Source of the DNA: Mucilaginibacter sp. UBA5151
Lineage (GTDB): Bacteria > Bacteroidota > Bacteroidia > Sphingobacteriales > Sphingobacteriaceae
Reading direction: 5' to 3'
DNA length: 64,000 bases
NCBI GenBank assembly: GCA_002413785.1
Contig: DHXR01000025.1
Span: 36,388 to 100,387 of the forward strand
The notes beneath the pieces were generated by a model, which was not told the DNA's origin, made no database searches, and saw nothing but the letters and a program-made list of their open reading frames with translations. Of the stretch, positions 18,004 through 26,967 are shown in pieces (positions within the stretch are counted from its first letter, which is position 1; the number at the start of each line of letters is the position of its first letter). Both the position numbers and the translations under genes were made by a program.

Positions 18004-18388
18004 CGGTATCTAAATGTGGCTGATAATTTATTTTAGGCGATAACCAATACAAAAGTAAAACCCGCGAATACCTGAAATTTATTGGCGCAAGCAAAATGCT
18101 TCCTGCCAGTATTACCCCGGTATAAAGCCAGGGCGAATCAGTATTATGCGTGAGCAAAAATGTAGCTGCAACAATTCCAAATGCTTCTGCTATATTTAAG
18201 GCGTAACTCACATACATGGCCGCGTAAAAATAGCCCGGCTCAATTTCAAAATGCAAATCGCAATGCGGACAATGCTCATGTATTTTATTAGAACCGAAAT
18301 TATACATACCTCCGGTAAACATATTACCCCGGCGGCAACGCGGGCATTTTGCGTGTAACATCGCCCATGATTTCGGTGTTTGAGACAT
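17981..18388 (-). CDS. DUF983 zinc-ribbon membrane protein
   Basis: 135 residues. The N-terminal zinc ribbon has two CxxC pairs (CPRC near 15 and CPHC near 37), followed by two membrane helices (about 55-75 and 80-105). DUF983 genes commonly sit beside cytochrome oxidase genes, as here, and are suspected of helping assembly, but the function is unproven. It closes the 18-35 kb respiratory block. Confidence 0.85.
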   Translation of the reverse strand: MSQTPKSWAMLHAKCPRCRRGNMFTGGMYNFGSNKIHEHCPHCDLHFEIEPGYFYAAMYVSYALNIAEAFGIVAATFLLTHNTDSPWLYTGVILAGSILLAPINFRYSRVLLLYWLSPKINYQPHLDTDDTTPYL

Positions 18389-18435
18389 AATTATTTTGCA
18401 GAATTATTCAACATAGCCCATTTAGCCGGCTTAGT

Positions 18436-18708
18436 TTAAATGAGTTTATCATCGCGCATATCAATACCAACATTTTTACGGCGATATTTTTTATACCATA
18501 TAACCCCTCCGGCGGCAACCGCGAGGTAGGGTGCGGCTAATAAAAACAGGATGCCTTTATTTAAACCGTTAGCAGCCTTACCGCCGCTTTTTACATTTGA
18601 TTCAACTGTGGCGGCACATTGCGCACATTGCGCTTTAGCGGGCTTTACACTAATGAACATCAAGCCAGATACGATAAGGAATAATGTTATTTTTAAGCCT
18701 GTTTTCAT
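18436..18708 (-). CDS. Small CxxC membrane protein, possible oxidase assembly factor
   Basis: 90 residues. A signal peptide ends at AKA, and the mature protein starts with QCAQCAATVESN, a CxxC pair at its very N-terminus. One membrane helix (FLLAAPYLAVAAGGVIWY) and a basic cytoplasmic tail follow. I know no named family. The CxxC on the periplasmic side and the place between DUF420 and DUF983 in the oxidase block suggest thiol or copper handling during oxidase assembly; this is inference. Confidence 0.75.
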   Translation of the reverse strand: MKTGLKITLFLIVSGLMFISVKPAKAQCAQCAATVESNVKSGGKAANGLNKGILFLLAAPYLAVAAGGVIWYKKYRRKNVGIDMRDDKLI

Positions 18709-18721
18709 AATGCAAATTTAA

Positions 18722-19294
18722 CTAAAAATGATAATAAGGCGAAATCATTAAATAAACGACAACGCCGGTTATTGTAACATATAACCATATCGGGAAGGCC
18801 CATCTTACCAGTTTTTTATGTTTTTCTACCTGCATTTGTAAGCCACGGTAAAAGCTAAGCAGTATTAATGGCAATACACCTGCCGCTAAAACAATGTGCG
18901 AGGTTAATATCACATAATAGACATACCTGACGAAGCCCGCATCATGGGCTTCTGAGGCCGACAAGGAACCATCGCCGTTAATATCCCCGTACCTTGTTTC
19001 GGGCGCGAGGTAATGAAACAGGATGTAGGATACCAGGAATAGTGAGGAAAAGCAAAAAGCCACAATATTTGTCCGCTTGTGCGCCGTTATCCTGCCGTTT
19101 TTTATAAAATATAAGGACAAAACAAGCAAAATGCTGCATGTCCCGTTTAATATGGCATTGACCTGCGGCAGGTAATGGGTAAATGAAGGTACAACAGCAG
19201 GCGCCGGGATGAGCCGGCGGTTTAAAATAAGCACCACTACAAATACAAACACGGATATTGCAGCCACAAAACGGAATATAAATTTATCGGTCAT
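18722..19294 (-). CDS. DUF420/CtaM-like oxidase assembly protein with EF-hand-like loop
   Basis: About 190 residues and five membrane helices, the DUF420 pattern. Related CtaM proteins are needed for heme-copper oxidase function. Conserved His residues occur in YILFHYLAPET and YVILTSHIVLAAG. The loop between helices three and four carries DINGDGSLSASE, an exact EF-hand calcium-loop pattern (D-x-N-x-D-G-x-L-x-x-x-E), not normally part of this family to my knowledge. ATG 19294 is preferred over a GTG at 19312. It lies downstream of SCO. Confidence 0.85.
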   Translation of the reverse strand: MTDKFIFRFVAAISVFVFVVVLILNRRLIPAPAVVPSFTHYLPQVNAILNGTCSILLVLSLYFIKNGRITAHKRTNIVAFCFSSLFLVSYILFHYLAPETRYGDINGDGSLSASEAHDAGFVRYVYYVILTSHIVLAAGVLPLILLSFYRGLQMQVEKHKKLVRWAFPIWLYVTITGVVVYLMISPYYHF

Positions 19295-19362
19295 TTTAAT
19301 TTTTGATTGCACCGATTATTTTCTTTTATGATTTCACCGATGGTTTATTGATTTATTTTTTC

Positions 19363-19396
19363 CTAATCTCTAATCTCTTGCCTCTAACCACTAACC
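19363..19396. repeat. Degenerate CTAATCT heptamer tract
   Basis: Five consecutive heptamers (CTAATCT twice, then CTTGCCT, CTAACCA, CTAACC) lie between SCO and DUF420, against the SCO stop codon. They resemble the other heptamer tracts of the window in size and placement. Confidence 0.55.
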
Positions 19397-20098
19397 TTAA
19401 TACATGGGTTTATCGTGTTTATTTATCTCCTCGGATATCAATACTTTAATTTCATCATTCAACCTGCTAACATCATCGGCAGAGGCGCCGGTATAGTAGC
19501 CCCTTATACGCCTTTCCTGGTCAATTAACACCAACTTATCACTGTAAATAAAATCATCCTTACCTGTTTGCAGCGCGTTAACCAAAAAACCATTACGGGC
19601 CAGTTTATATACGGTACTGATATCGCCATTTAAAAACAGCCAATGGTTTGAAACCGGCTTAAAGGTATCAGCATATTGTTTTAAAACCTGGGGCGAATCC
19701 CTTTCCGGGTCAACAGTTATGGAAACAAAATATACCATGTCATTTTTGGCATAACTTGATGCCAGCAGGTTAACATTGCTGTTTATTAATTTACAAACGC
19801 CGGGGCAATGGGTATAAAAAAAGCCTGCAATAAATATTTTGTTGTCGAAGGTTTTCAGGGACACCAGGTTACCGTCCTGGTCCGTTAGCTTAAAATCGGC
19901 CAGGGTATGAAATATTGTATCAGGGACATCCTTGCCTCTAACACGATGAGTAGTTTTAGCTATTTGCCTGGGGCCGAATACAGGTAAAGCGTGGTACCTG
20001 TTTTTTCCTTCAACAACCAGCAAATAATATAAAAATCCCGGTACTGCCAAGACAAGCACCAGGATCAGAATTTTTTTTAATACGCGGACTATCTTCAT
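19397..20098 (-). CDS. SCO1/SenC family protein with altered copper site
   Basis: 233 residues: an N-terminal membrane anchor (about 9-28) and a thioredoxin-like SCO domain in the periplasm. SCO proteins deliver copper to the CuA site of subunit II. The CxxxC pair is Cys98 and Cys102 (HCPGVCK), and SITVDPERDSP is present. The third ligand, usually His in a DFxHSxxFVLxD context, reads DFIYSDKLVLID here (Tyr185, codon 19544-19546). It overlaps the upstream subunit IV gene by one base. Assembly is the expected role, but copper binding may be changed. Confidence 0.88.
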   Translation of the reverse strand: MKIVRVLKKILILVLVLAVPGFLYYLLVVEGKNRYHALPVFGPRQIAKTTHRVRGKDVPDTIFHTLADFKLTDQDGNLVSLKTFDNKIFIAGFFYTHCPGVCKLINSNVNLLASSYAKNDMVYFVSITVDPERDSPQVLKQYADTFKPVSNHWLFLNGDISTVYKLARNGFLVNALQTGKDDFIYSDKLVLIDQERRIRGYYTGASADDVSRLNDEIKVLISEEINKHDKPMY

Positions 20099-20451
20099 TA
20101 CCGCCTCAAATCAATCCAATAATGGCTCTCATTTGTAAGCACCAGTATTAAACCGATTATAAAAATAATGGGCACTATTATGGCAAGGGCCAGGCCAACC
20201 TTTTCGAACTTTAAGTGCATAAAAAAGGCAACAATAAAGTAGGCCTTAAATAGTGTTAAAACTATATAAACAGGGTTTACGATACCCGGACGTAGTCCAT
20301 AAGTCGGCGCTAACCACAAGGCAATAATAAATTCAACGGAGGTTATCCCTAATAATATGAAAAACACCCTCCATATCCTGGCCTTGGTCATTGTTTCATG
20401 TTCGCCGTGTGCGGCGCCTTCAACATGTATATTTGCAGTTTCTGATGACAT
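20098..20451 (-). CDS. Cytochrome oxidase subunit IV
   Basis: 117 residues with three membrane helices of the CyoD/CtaF type. FFILLGITSVEFIIALWLAPTYG and the FKAYFIVAFFMHLKFE helix are typical. It is a small structural subunit of the heme-copper oxidase. Its stop overlaps the SCO start by one base, and it follows subunit III by 20 bases, so it is in the same transcript. Confidence 0.88.
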   Translation of the reverse strand: MSSETANIHVEGAAHGEHETMTKARIWRVFFILLGITSVEFIIALWLAPTYGLRPGIVNPVYIVLTLFKAYFIVAFFMHLKFEKVGLALAIIVPIIFIIGLILVLTNESHYWIDLRR

Positions 20452-20471
20452 AAATTAATCAGGTTAAATTA

Positions 20472-21197
20472 TCAAACTAAATAAAAGAAAGTAAACACAA
20501 ACACCCACACTAAATCTACAAAGTGCCAGTAAAGGCCCACTTTTTCAATCATCAGGTAACTGCCGCGTTTCTTATAAGTACCCAGCAAAACGTTAATGGT
20601 AATTATAATATTGATGATGACGCCGGAAAACACGTGGAATCCGTGAAAACCGGTTATGGTGAAAAATAAATTAGCAAATTGCTGCGATGTCATTGCCATC
20701 TGCCGGTCTGTCGGGTTTCCTTTAAAAAACTCCAGCATTACCTGTTTGGTAGGAATATGGCCCCACCAAAAACCTTCGCTATGCAGGTGGTTCCATTCCA
20801 ATCCCTGGCAACTCAGGAACATTAAGCCCCCGATAATTGTGCCTATCATCCACCAAACAACTTCCTTTTTTGAATTACGATGACCGGCTTCTACAGCAAG
20901 TACCATAGTAACAGAACTCATGATGAGTATAAAGGTCATCAAACCAACAAACACCAATGGCGCCCCATGTTCAATAAGGCCGGGAAATGACTGAAATACT
21001 AAAGATGGCGATGGCCATGCAGGCGCGCTGAAACGTAAGGCCCCGTAAGAGATCAGTAAGGATGAAAATGTGAATGCATCCGAAAGGAGGAAAAACCACA
21101 TCATCATTTTACCATATTCTACATCAAAAGGCGATCTGCCGCCCGACCATGGTGTTGATTTTACCACATCAACTGGGTGTGCTACTGCTGTACTCAT
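20472..21197 (-). CDS. ctaE: Cytochrome c oxidase subunit III
   Basis: 241 residues and about six or seven membrane helices. Hallmarks are GFHGFHVFSGVIIN and VGLYWHFVDLVWVFVFTFFYL, conserved at the end of subunit III. Subunit III stabilises the core and keeps proton uptake sustained. It is one of two adjacent subunit III genes, the longer and more complete one; Bacteroidota oxidase loci often carry both. Confidence 0.92.
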   Translation of the reverse strand: MSTAVAHPVDVVKSTPWSGGRSPFDVEYGKMMMWFFLLSDAFTFSSLLISYGALRFSAPAWPSPSLVFQSFPGLIEHGAPLVFVGLMTFILIMSSVTMVLAVEAGHRNSKKEVVWWMIGTIIGGLMFLSCQGLEWNHLHSEGFWWGHIPTKQVMLEFFKGNPTDRQMAMTSQQFANLFFTITGFHGFHVFSGVIINIIITINVLLGTYKKRGSYLMIEKVGLYWHFVDLVWVFVFTFFYLV

Positions 21198-21216
21198 TTG
21201 TACCTGGTTGTTTGTT

Positions 21217-21798
21217 TTAATATTGGTTCAAAAGTAAAAAAACATACAGATAAATCCATATAATATCGAGAAAATGCCAAAAAATAGATGTCATTTCCAT
21301 CTTAAATAGGTTTATTACCTGCGAATTGTTGCGATAAGAGGCCCTAAGGGTATTAAGCAATAGCCCTAAAGCGGCAATTATGTGGAATAAATGTATCCCA
21401 CAGAATACATACACAAACGTGTGCGATGCGTTAGTATCCGTAAAATGGATATCCATTTTATAGGCTAATACATAAAATGCATAGAACTGTGATATAAAAA
21501 AAGCGATCCCCAAAAAGAAAGTCACCCACAAATACAGCCGCTGTTTGTCAAACTGTAGCTGTTTGGCTGCTCTTGAAGCGATAAACAGGGTTACACTGCT
21601 GATCACAATAATAATTGTGCTGTACAAAAAAGCATGCGGCATTTTTACATTAAGGCCATGGCCCCTGCCCCCGCTGTAAACTATAAAACCACTGCTCAAA
21701 GCGGCAAAAAACATAAATGAGGTGAATATAAATATCCACATATTAAATTTTTTGGCGCCCAGGTTAATCTTTTCTTCCTGTTGTATATGTGCCATCAT
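21217..21798 (-). CDS. Cytochrome c oxidase subunit III-like protein
   Basis: 193 residues and five membrane helices. GIHLFHIIAALGLLLN and FWHFLDIIWIYLYVFLLL match the C-terminal helices of subunit III, but the two N-terminal helices of the full-length subunit are missing. The start ATG overlaps the ctaB stop (ATGA). It probably sits in the oxidase as an additional small subunit III. Confidence 0.88.
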   Translation of the reverse strand: MMAHIQQEEKINLGAKKFNMWIFIFTSFMFFAALSSGFIVYSGGRGHGLNVKMPHAFLYSTIIIVISSVTLFIASRAAKQLQFDKQRLYLWVTFFLGIAFFISQFYAFYVLAYKMDIHFTDTNASHTFVYVFCGIHLFHIIAALGLLLNTLRASYRNNSQVINLFKMEMTSIFWHFLDIIWIYLYVFLLLNQY

Positions 21799-22658
21799 TT
21801 CCCCTTTCCTATAAAATCAAATAAAAACATTAATTGCACTACCGGCAAATAAATAAAAGACCCATACATTAACCGCTTTGCCGACTCTATTTTTAATGTC
21901 CGTAAAAGCGTAAACGCAAGGTATAAAAAAATTAAACTGAAAACCAGCGATACTCCGCCAACATAATATCCGCCAAAATGGTACCAGGTAGGTAATAAAC
22001 TCACGGGCACCAAAATTAAAGTAAATATAAAAGTAACAATCGCGCTGGTTAAATTTCTTTTGCCTGATGGCAGCAGCCTGAAACCTGCAAGTTTATAATC
22101 GTCATCCAGCACCCATGCAATAGCCCAAAAATGCGGGAACTGCCATATAAATTGAATGCCAAACAAAATCAATGCAATGGCATCTACCTGCTCATGTGCA
22201 GCAACATAACCTATCAGCGGCGGCAAAGCCCCGGGTATAGCGCCCACAAAAACAGCAACAGGCGATTTACGTTTTAAAGGTGTATAGGCAAATGCATACA
22301 GCAAAATGGAAAATACCGAAAGATAACCTGTTGTAAAATTAAGACTTCCTAAAAGGTATGTACCGCAAATACCCATAAATAAGCCCAGTACCAAAGCCTG
22401 CCCTGTGGTCATTCTTCCGGCAGGGATCGGGCGGTCGGCGGTACGCCGCATTAAACGGTCAAGGTCCTTTTCAATAATTTCGTTAAAGCAGTTTGCAGCA
22501 GCGGTAACTAAAAATCCACCTACAATCAACATGAGCCAATGGGTCCAGTTGATCTCACCGTTCACCCTGCTGCCAATTAAAAATGAGATAGAAGCAGAAA
22601 ATACGACCAAAAATGTAAGCCGTAATTTTACCAGTTTAGAAAAGTCGCTCCATTTCAT
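21795..22658 (-). CDS. ctaB: Protoheme IX farnesyltransferase (heme O synthase)
   Basis: 287 residues and nine membrane helices. This UbiA-family enzyme attaches farnesyl to heme B to give heme O. The first Asp-rich motif is NCFNEIIEKDLDRLMRRTADRP (start near residue 60), and the second region is DDDYKLAGFRLLPSGKR. It forms four-base ATGA overlaps with ctaA upstream and the small subunit III downstream, marking translational coupling. Heme O then goes to CtaA. Confidence 0.95.
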   Translation of the reverse strand: MKWSDFSKLVKLRLTFLVVFSASISFLIGSRVNGEINWTHWLMLIVGGFLVTAAANCFNEIIEKDLDRLMRRTADRPIPAGRMTTGQALVLGLFMGICGTYLLGSLNFTTGYLSVFSILLYAFAYTPLKRKSPVAVFVGAIPGALPPLIGYVAAHEQVDAIALILFGIQFIWQFPHFWAIAWVLDDDYKLAGFRLLPSGKRNLTSAIVTFIFTLILVPVSLLPTWYHFGGYYVGGVSLVFSLIFLYLAFTLLRTLKIESAKRLMYGSFIYLPVVQLMFLFDFIGKGK

Positions 22659-23716
22659 TTATAGCCCCCCTGTCCTTTGGCTGATTGGTACAAATTCAGC
22701 ATCAGATAAAACTGACCACCAAATATAAGGCTTGCCAGTACAATATGTGCCGCCTGTGCTGCAGGCGGCAACGACCAGTAGGATAATAATATACCTGTAA
22801 CGATTTGCAGCATGATCATCAAAAAAGTAAAACTCATTATTTGCTGTTGCAGCGAATGCCGGCTAAACGTGCCGCGCACCAAAGCATAAAGCACAACGTT
22901 AACCAGCAGCACCAAAATAGCTATGTCCCTGTGCTGAACAAATATTGCCCCCGCATTACCTATCCAGTCTTCGCGGTAGCCACCCTGCAGGTGGCTTGCC
23001 ACGGCGTCTATCTTCTCCCGTACCCCGGTGCCGAAAGCAATTTGAAGAACAGATATTATTAAGGCAAAAACAGTAACTACATGCGTTATAGGGCCTACAT
23101 TTAATTTATGCTTGCCATAAGCCCTTGCAAGATGATAAGTACTGATACTCAAGATCAAAATACCAAGGGCCAGCATCGTATGTACGGTAACTATCCACGA
23201 CACCAGGTTAGTTGACACCACAATGGACCCAAGCCATCCCTGAAAACCTACAAGTATTACATTAACAATACTTAAAAAGGATATTAAATTACACTCGCCA
23301 CGGTAGCTAAAAGAAAAAACTGCCGTCAACAATAATAAAATCCCCGACAGGGCGCCGATAAGCCTGTTAATATATTCAGTCCAGGTTTTGGCGGCATTAA
23401 ATTCCTCAGGAACAAGTATTGATCTATCCTCGCGGATACGGCGGGCCAGATCCCCATATCCGAAAACATCAAGTGTTTTAGCAAATCTCAGATTTTTAGC
23501 TGCACGCCCCGATATATACTTCTCTTTATAATCTTTGGGCAATTGCGAAGCGTTTGCCGGAGGTACATACCGTCCGAAACATTTTGGCCAATCAGGACAG
23601 CCCATTCCCGAACCTGTACTACGAACTATTCCGCCTGCAAGTATCAATATAAAAAGCAGAACAATTGCAATTAGGTTTATTTTTTGAAACCTGATCTTTG
23701 AAGCGGATGTCCTCAT
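22655..23716 (-). CDS. ctaA: Heme A synthase (COX15/CtaA)
   Basis: 353 residues and eight membrane helices in two four-helix halves. It oxidises the heme O methyl group to formyl, giving heme A. Conserved His positions are visible in VHTMLALG, ASHLQGG, VQHRDIA and AAHIVLAS. The N-terminal GGIVRSTGSGMGCPDWP is typical and includes the Cys loop. It follows ctaD after a 108-base gap filled by a heptamer hairpin, and overlaps ctaB by four bases. Confidence 0.94.
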   Translation of the reverse strand: MRTSASKIRFQKINLIAIVLLFILILAGGIVRSTGSGMGCPDWPKCFGRYVPPANASQLPKDYKEKYISGRAAKNLRFAKTLDVFGYGDLARRIREDRSILVPEEFNAAKTWTEYINRLIGALSGILLLLTAVFSFSYRGECNLISFLSIVNVILVGFQGWLGSIVVSTNLVSWIVTVHTMLALGILILSISTYHLARAYGKHKLNVGPITHVVTVFALIISVLQIAFGTGVREKIDAVASHLQGGYREDWIGNAGAIFVQHRDIAILVLLVNVVLYALVRGTFSRHSLQQQIMSFTFLMIMLQIVTGILLSYWSLPPAAQAAHIVLASLIFGGQFYLMLNLYQSAKGQGGYK

Positions 23717-23720
23717 TTAT

Positions 23721-23824
23721 TAAGTCCAAAGCCCAAAGTACCAAGTCTGAAGTCCTAAGTCTAAAGTCCTGAACAAATGCTTATCAAACTTTTACTTAAG
23801 ACTTCAGACTTAGGACCTCAGACT
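23721..23824. repeat. AAGTCCT heptamer tract forming an inverted repeat
   Basis: Four exact-length heptamers (AAGTCTG, AAGTCCT, AAGTCTA, AAGTCCT; 23743-23770) face the reverse complements of the same heptamers at 23797-23824, across a ~26-base loop. On the minus transcript this would be a long stem between ctaD and ctaA, able to attenuate, terminate or protect the 3' end of ctaD mRNA. Confidence 0.75.
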
Positions 23825-25711
23825 TTATTTTACTTCTTCGTTAGCTTTATTTAAAACAACCCACTTATTGTATTCCGCCAAACCGGCAGGGTTATCTTCA
23901 AAATCATGAGGAAGATTCGAACTCATCGTTTGGCTAAATGGCACTGTTTGCGGAATAAAATCTTCCTCGTGACCGGGTTTGCTATAATCATAAGGCCAGC
24001 GGTACACGGTAGGTATCTCACCTATCCAATTACCGTGAACATGCTCAATAGGGGCGTCCCACTCAAGCGTATTAGCATTCCATGGGTTTTGAACTGTCTT
24101 TTTACCCCAAAATATAGAGTAAACAAAATTTATTAAAAAGGCAACCTGTGCAAAACCCGACATAATAGCTGCCCATGTAATAAATACATTCACTGTTAAC
24201 CAACGGTTGAAAGCCGGAAACTCAGTCAAGGCATAGTAGCGGCGCGGAACACCGTCAAGCCCCATAAAGTGCATAGGGAAAAACACCAGGTAAGCGCCTA
24301 TAAAGGTTATCCAGAAATGCAGGTAGCCTAAACGCTCGTCCATCATTCTGCGAAACATCTTCGGAAACCAGTGATAAACGCCTGCAAGCATCCCAAAAAT
24401 AGCTGCCGATCCCATCACCAGGTGGAAGTGGGCAACTACAAAGTAAGTATCATGTAAATTGATGTCCAGGGCAGCATTACCTAGGAAAATACCGGTTAAA
24501 CCACCGGAAATAAAGAATGAAACCATCCCGATGGCAAAAAGCATAGCCGGTGTAAAACGGATATTACCACGCCACAGGGTAGCCAGCCAGTTAAATGTTT
24601 TTACAGCCGATGGTACAGCAATAATTAAAGTGGTGATCATAAACACACCACCAAGGAATGGGTTCATCCCGGTAACAAACATGTGGTGGCCCCACACGAT
24701 GAATGATAATACTGTAATACCGATAAGTGAGTACACCATTGCATGATAACCAAAGATTGGCTTGCGGGAGTTTACCGACATAACTTCCGAAGATATACCC
24801 ATCGCAGGCATAATTACAATATATACTTCCGGATGGCCCAAAAACCAGAATAAATGCTGGAATAATATAGGGCTGCCACCTTCATAAGGCTGTACCTGTC
24901 CGTTTAATACAATATCTGAAAGATAAAAGCTTGTTCCAAAACTGCGGTCAAAAATCAACAACACAACACCTGCAACCAGCACAGGGAAGGCTAATACGCC
25001 CAAAATGGCTGTTAAGAACAAGGCCCAAACGGTTAATGGCATTTTCCAAAGGTCCATGCCTTTGGTTCGCATATTTAACACTGTGCTTACGTAGTTAATA
25101 CCACCCATTAATGATGATGCTATAAAGCAAACCATACTAATAAGCCAAAGCGTCATACCCATACCGGAGCCTGGCATAGCTTTTGGCATTGCCGACAATG
25201 GCGGGTAAATTGTCCAACCGCCGCTTGCCGGCCCCTTTTCAACAAAAAAGGCAGACAGCATGATAATACTTGCTGTGAGGAAGAACCAATAGGATAACAT
25301 ATTCACCAATGGCGACGCCATATCACGGGCGCCAATCTGCAAGGGGATCAGCAAATTTGCGAAGGTTCCACTCAGGCCTGCTGTCAATACAAAAAACACC
25401 ATGATGGTTCCGTGAATGGTTACCAGCGACATATAAAAATCGGGGCTCAAACGACCACCTGGTGCAAAACGGCCTAACAATGTTTCCAGTAAAGGAAATG
25501 ACTTATCGGGATACGCCAACTGGATCCTGAATAAAATTGAAAGGGTCATTGCAATAAATGCCATAGTGATCCCTGTGATCAGGAATTGTTTGGCAATCAT
25601 CTTATGATCCTGGCTAAATACGTAGGTATTTAAAAAAGTGGCTTTATGATGATGTTCGTGACCCTCCCCGTGCTGTAAAACTCCGTGATCGTGAACTGCT
25701 AATGTTGACAT
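23825..25711 (-). CDS. ctaD: Cytochrome c oxidase subunit I
   Basis: 628 residues and twelve or more membrane helices, the catalytic heme-copper subunit. HPEVYIVIMPAMG carries the CuB His cross-linked to Tyr and the proton-channel Glu, WGHHMFVTGM the two other CuB His, and HDTYFVVAHFHLVMG the heme a and a3 His. An N-terminal His-rich segment (HGEGHEHHHK) precedes the core. The complete residue set means an active A-family oxidase. It follows ctaC by 16 bases. Confidence 0.97.
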   Translation of the reverse strand: MSTLAVHDHGVLQHGEGHEHHHKATFLNTYVFSQDHKMIAKQFLITGITMAFIAMTLSILFRIQLAYPDKSFPLLETLLGRFAPGGRLSPDFYMSLVTIHGTIMVFFVLTAGLSGTFANLLIPLQIGARDMASPLVNMLSYWFFLTASIIMLSAFFVEKGPASGGWTIYPPLSAMPKAMPGSGMGMTLWLISMVCFIASSLMGGINYVSTVLNMRTKGMDLWKMPLTVWALFLTAILGVLAFPVLVAGVVLLIFDRSFGTSFYLSDIVLNGQVQPYEGGSPILFQHLFWFLGHPEVYIVIMPAMGISSEVMSVNSRKPIFGYHAMVYSLIGITVLSFIVWGHHMFVTGMNPFLGGVFMITTLIIAVPSAVKTFNWLATLWRGNIRFTPAMLFAIGMVSFFISGGLTGIFLGNAALDINLHDTYFVVAHFHLVMGSAAIFGMLAGVYHWFPKMFRRMMDERLGYLHFWITFIGAYLVFFPMHFMGLDGVPRRYYALTEFPAFNRWLTVNVFITWAAIMSGFAQVAFLINFVYSIFWGKKTVQNPWNANTLEWDAPIEHVHGNWIGEIPTVYRWPYDYSKPGHEEDFIPQTVPFSQTMSSNLPHDFEDNPAGLAEYNKWVVLNKANEEVK

Positions 25712-25727
25712 ACTCGCTAATCTTATA

Positions 25728-26921
25728 TTAATTATTTAACGCTAACTTGTTTGATGATATCTGTCCGCTAACAGATGGTTTTATTTCAGCAATTTTTAAA
25801 TCCGCTTTCAACTGATCACTTAAATAGGGTTTTTGTTTTGCTATCCATTCCTGATATTCTTCTTCCGAAACTACACGGACAACTTTCTGCATATTGTAGT
25901 GGCTTCCCCCGCATATTTTATTGCAATATAGCGTGTATTCAAATTTGGGGTTATCTGTCTTTATGCGCATATCAGCAGTGGTGATTGTTGGCACAAACTT
26001 GAAAAAAGTAGGCAATCCGGGCACTGCATTCATCTGAACACGGAACTGCGGCAGATAAACACTGTGGATAACATCCTGTGCGTGAATATTAAGCCTTATC
26101 GTTTTATTAACCGGCAATACTAAAGTATCGGCCTGCAGGTCGTCAAAACTGTTACGGTCACTATAGTCAACACCTAACTTATTTAAGCCGGTAACCAGTT
26201 TATAATCTACCTTTCCAAGTTTCCCGTCTGTCCCGGGGTAACGTAGTTCCCATGCAAACTGGTGGCCCGTAACATCAATATTAATATCACCCTTTTTGGA
26301 AGATATATCCATTACCTTTTGCCACGTAAAAAATCCAAAAACAACCAAAATAGTTAACACTACAGCGGGGATCACCGTCCAAACTTTTTCAATTGTATTG
26401 TTGTGGGGTAAAAAATAAGCTTTGCGCTTATCTGACGCCCGGTAAATAAAAGCAAATCCAAACAACAATATCTGGGTTAAAACAAATACAATCAGCGTAA
26501 GGATGCTTGTAACTGTAAACATATTGTCAATAGCGACACCATGCTCCGATGCTGACACCGGCAATGTCATACTTCCCTGTACAGTTAAGGACCAGTAAGC
26601 ACCATACAAGCCTACAACCAGGAATACCGCACATAACAAGGCCATAATGTTATTCCAGTTGATCCCTTTTTTGCCCTGCATTTTGACGCTAAGGTCATAA
26701 ACCTTTAATATTTTACCCAAAGTGGCAACGCACAAAATGGCAAAAAAGAAAAGCAATAAATAATACCCGACACTAAACCAATCACTTGAGTGACCTGCCT
26801 TACTATTGCCGGATGCCGCAACATCAGTGCTTTGCGCCATTAACAAGTTAGTGCCCGATAGCAAAAACACAGCAAAAAGCGACAGTATTTTTTTAGAATT
26901 TATTAATTTTTTGAATGCCAT
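25728..26921 (-). CDS. ctaC: Cytochrome c oxidase subunit II
   Basis: 397 residues. A signal peptide (ending near LLMAQ), extra N-terminal membrane segments and the usual two-helix hairpin precede a C-terminal cupredoxin domain. The CuA site is complete: His of DVIHSVYLP and CNKICGGSHYNM near residues 330-345. No CxxCH is present, so this is aa3-type rather than caa3-type; electrons must come from ActE or a separate cytochrome. It is directly downstream of the act genes. Confidence 0.95.
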   Translation of the reverse strand: MAFKKLINSKKILSLFAVFLLSGTNLLMAQSTDVAASGNSKAGHSSDWFSVGYYLLLFFFAILCVATLGKILKVYDLSVKMQGKKGINWNNIMALLCAVFLVVGLYGAYWSLTVQGSMTLPVSASEHGVAIDNMFTVTSILTLIVFVLTQILLFGFAFIYRASDKRKAYFLPHNNTIEKVWTVIPAVVLTILVVFGFFTWQKVMDISSKKGDINIDVTGHQFAWELRYPGTDGKLGKVDYKLVTGLNKLGVDYSDRNSFDDLQADTLVLPVNKTIRLNIHAQDVIHSVYLPQFRVQMNAVPGLPTFFKFVPTITTADMRIKTDNPKFEYTLYCNKICGGSHYNMQKVVRVVSEEEYQEWIAKQKPYLSDQLKADLKIAEIKPSVSGQISSNKLALNN

Positions 26922-26967
26922 TTTTTGTTTGTTTGGTATTCCTTATTTAATGCTAATTTAATAATTA

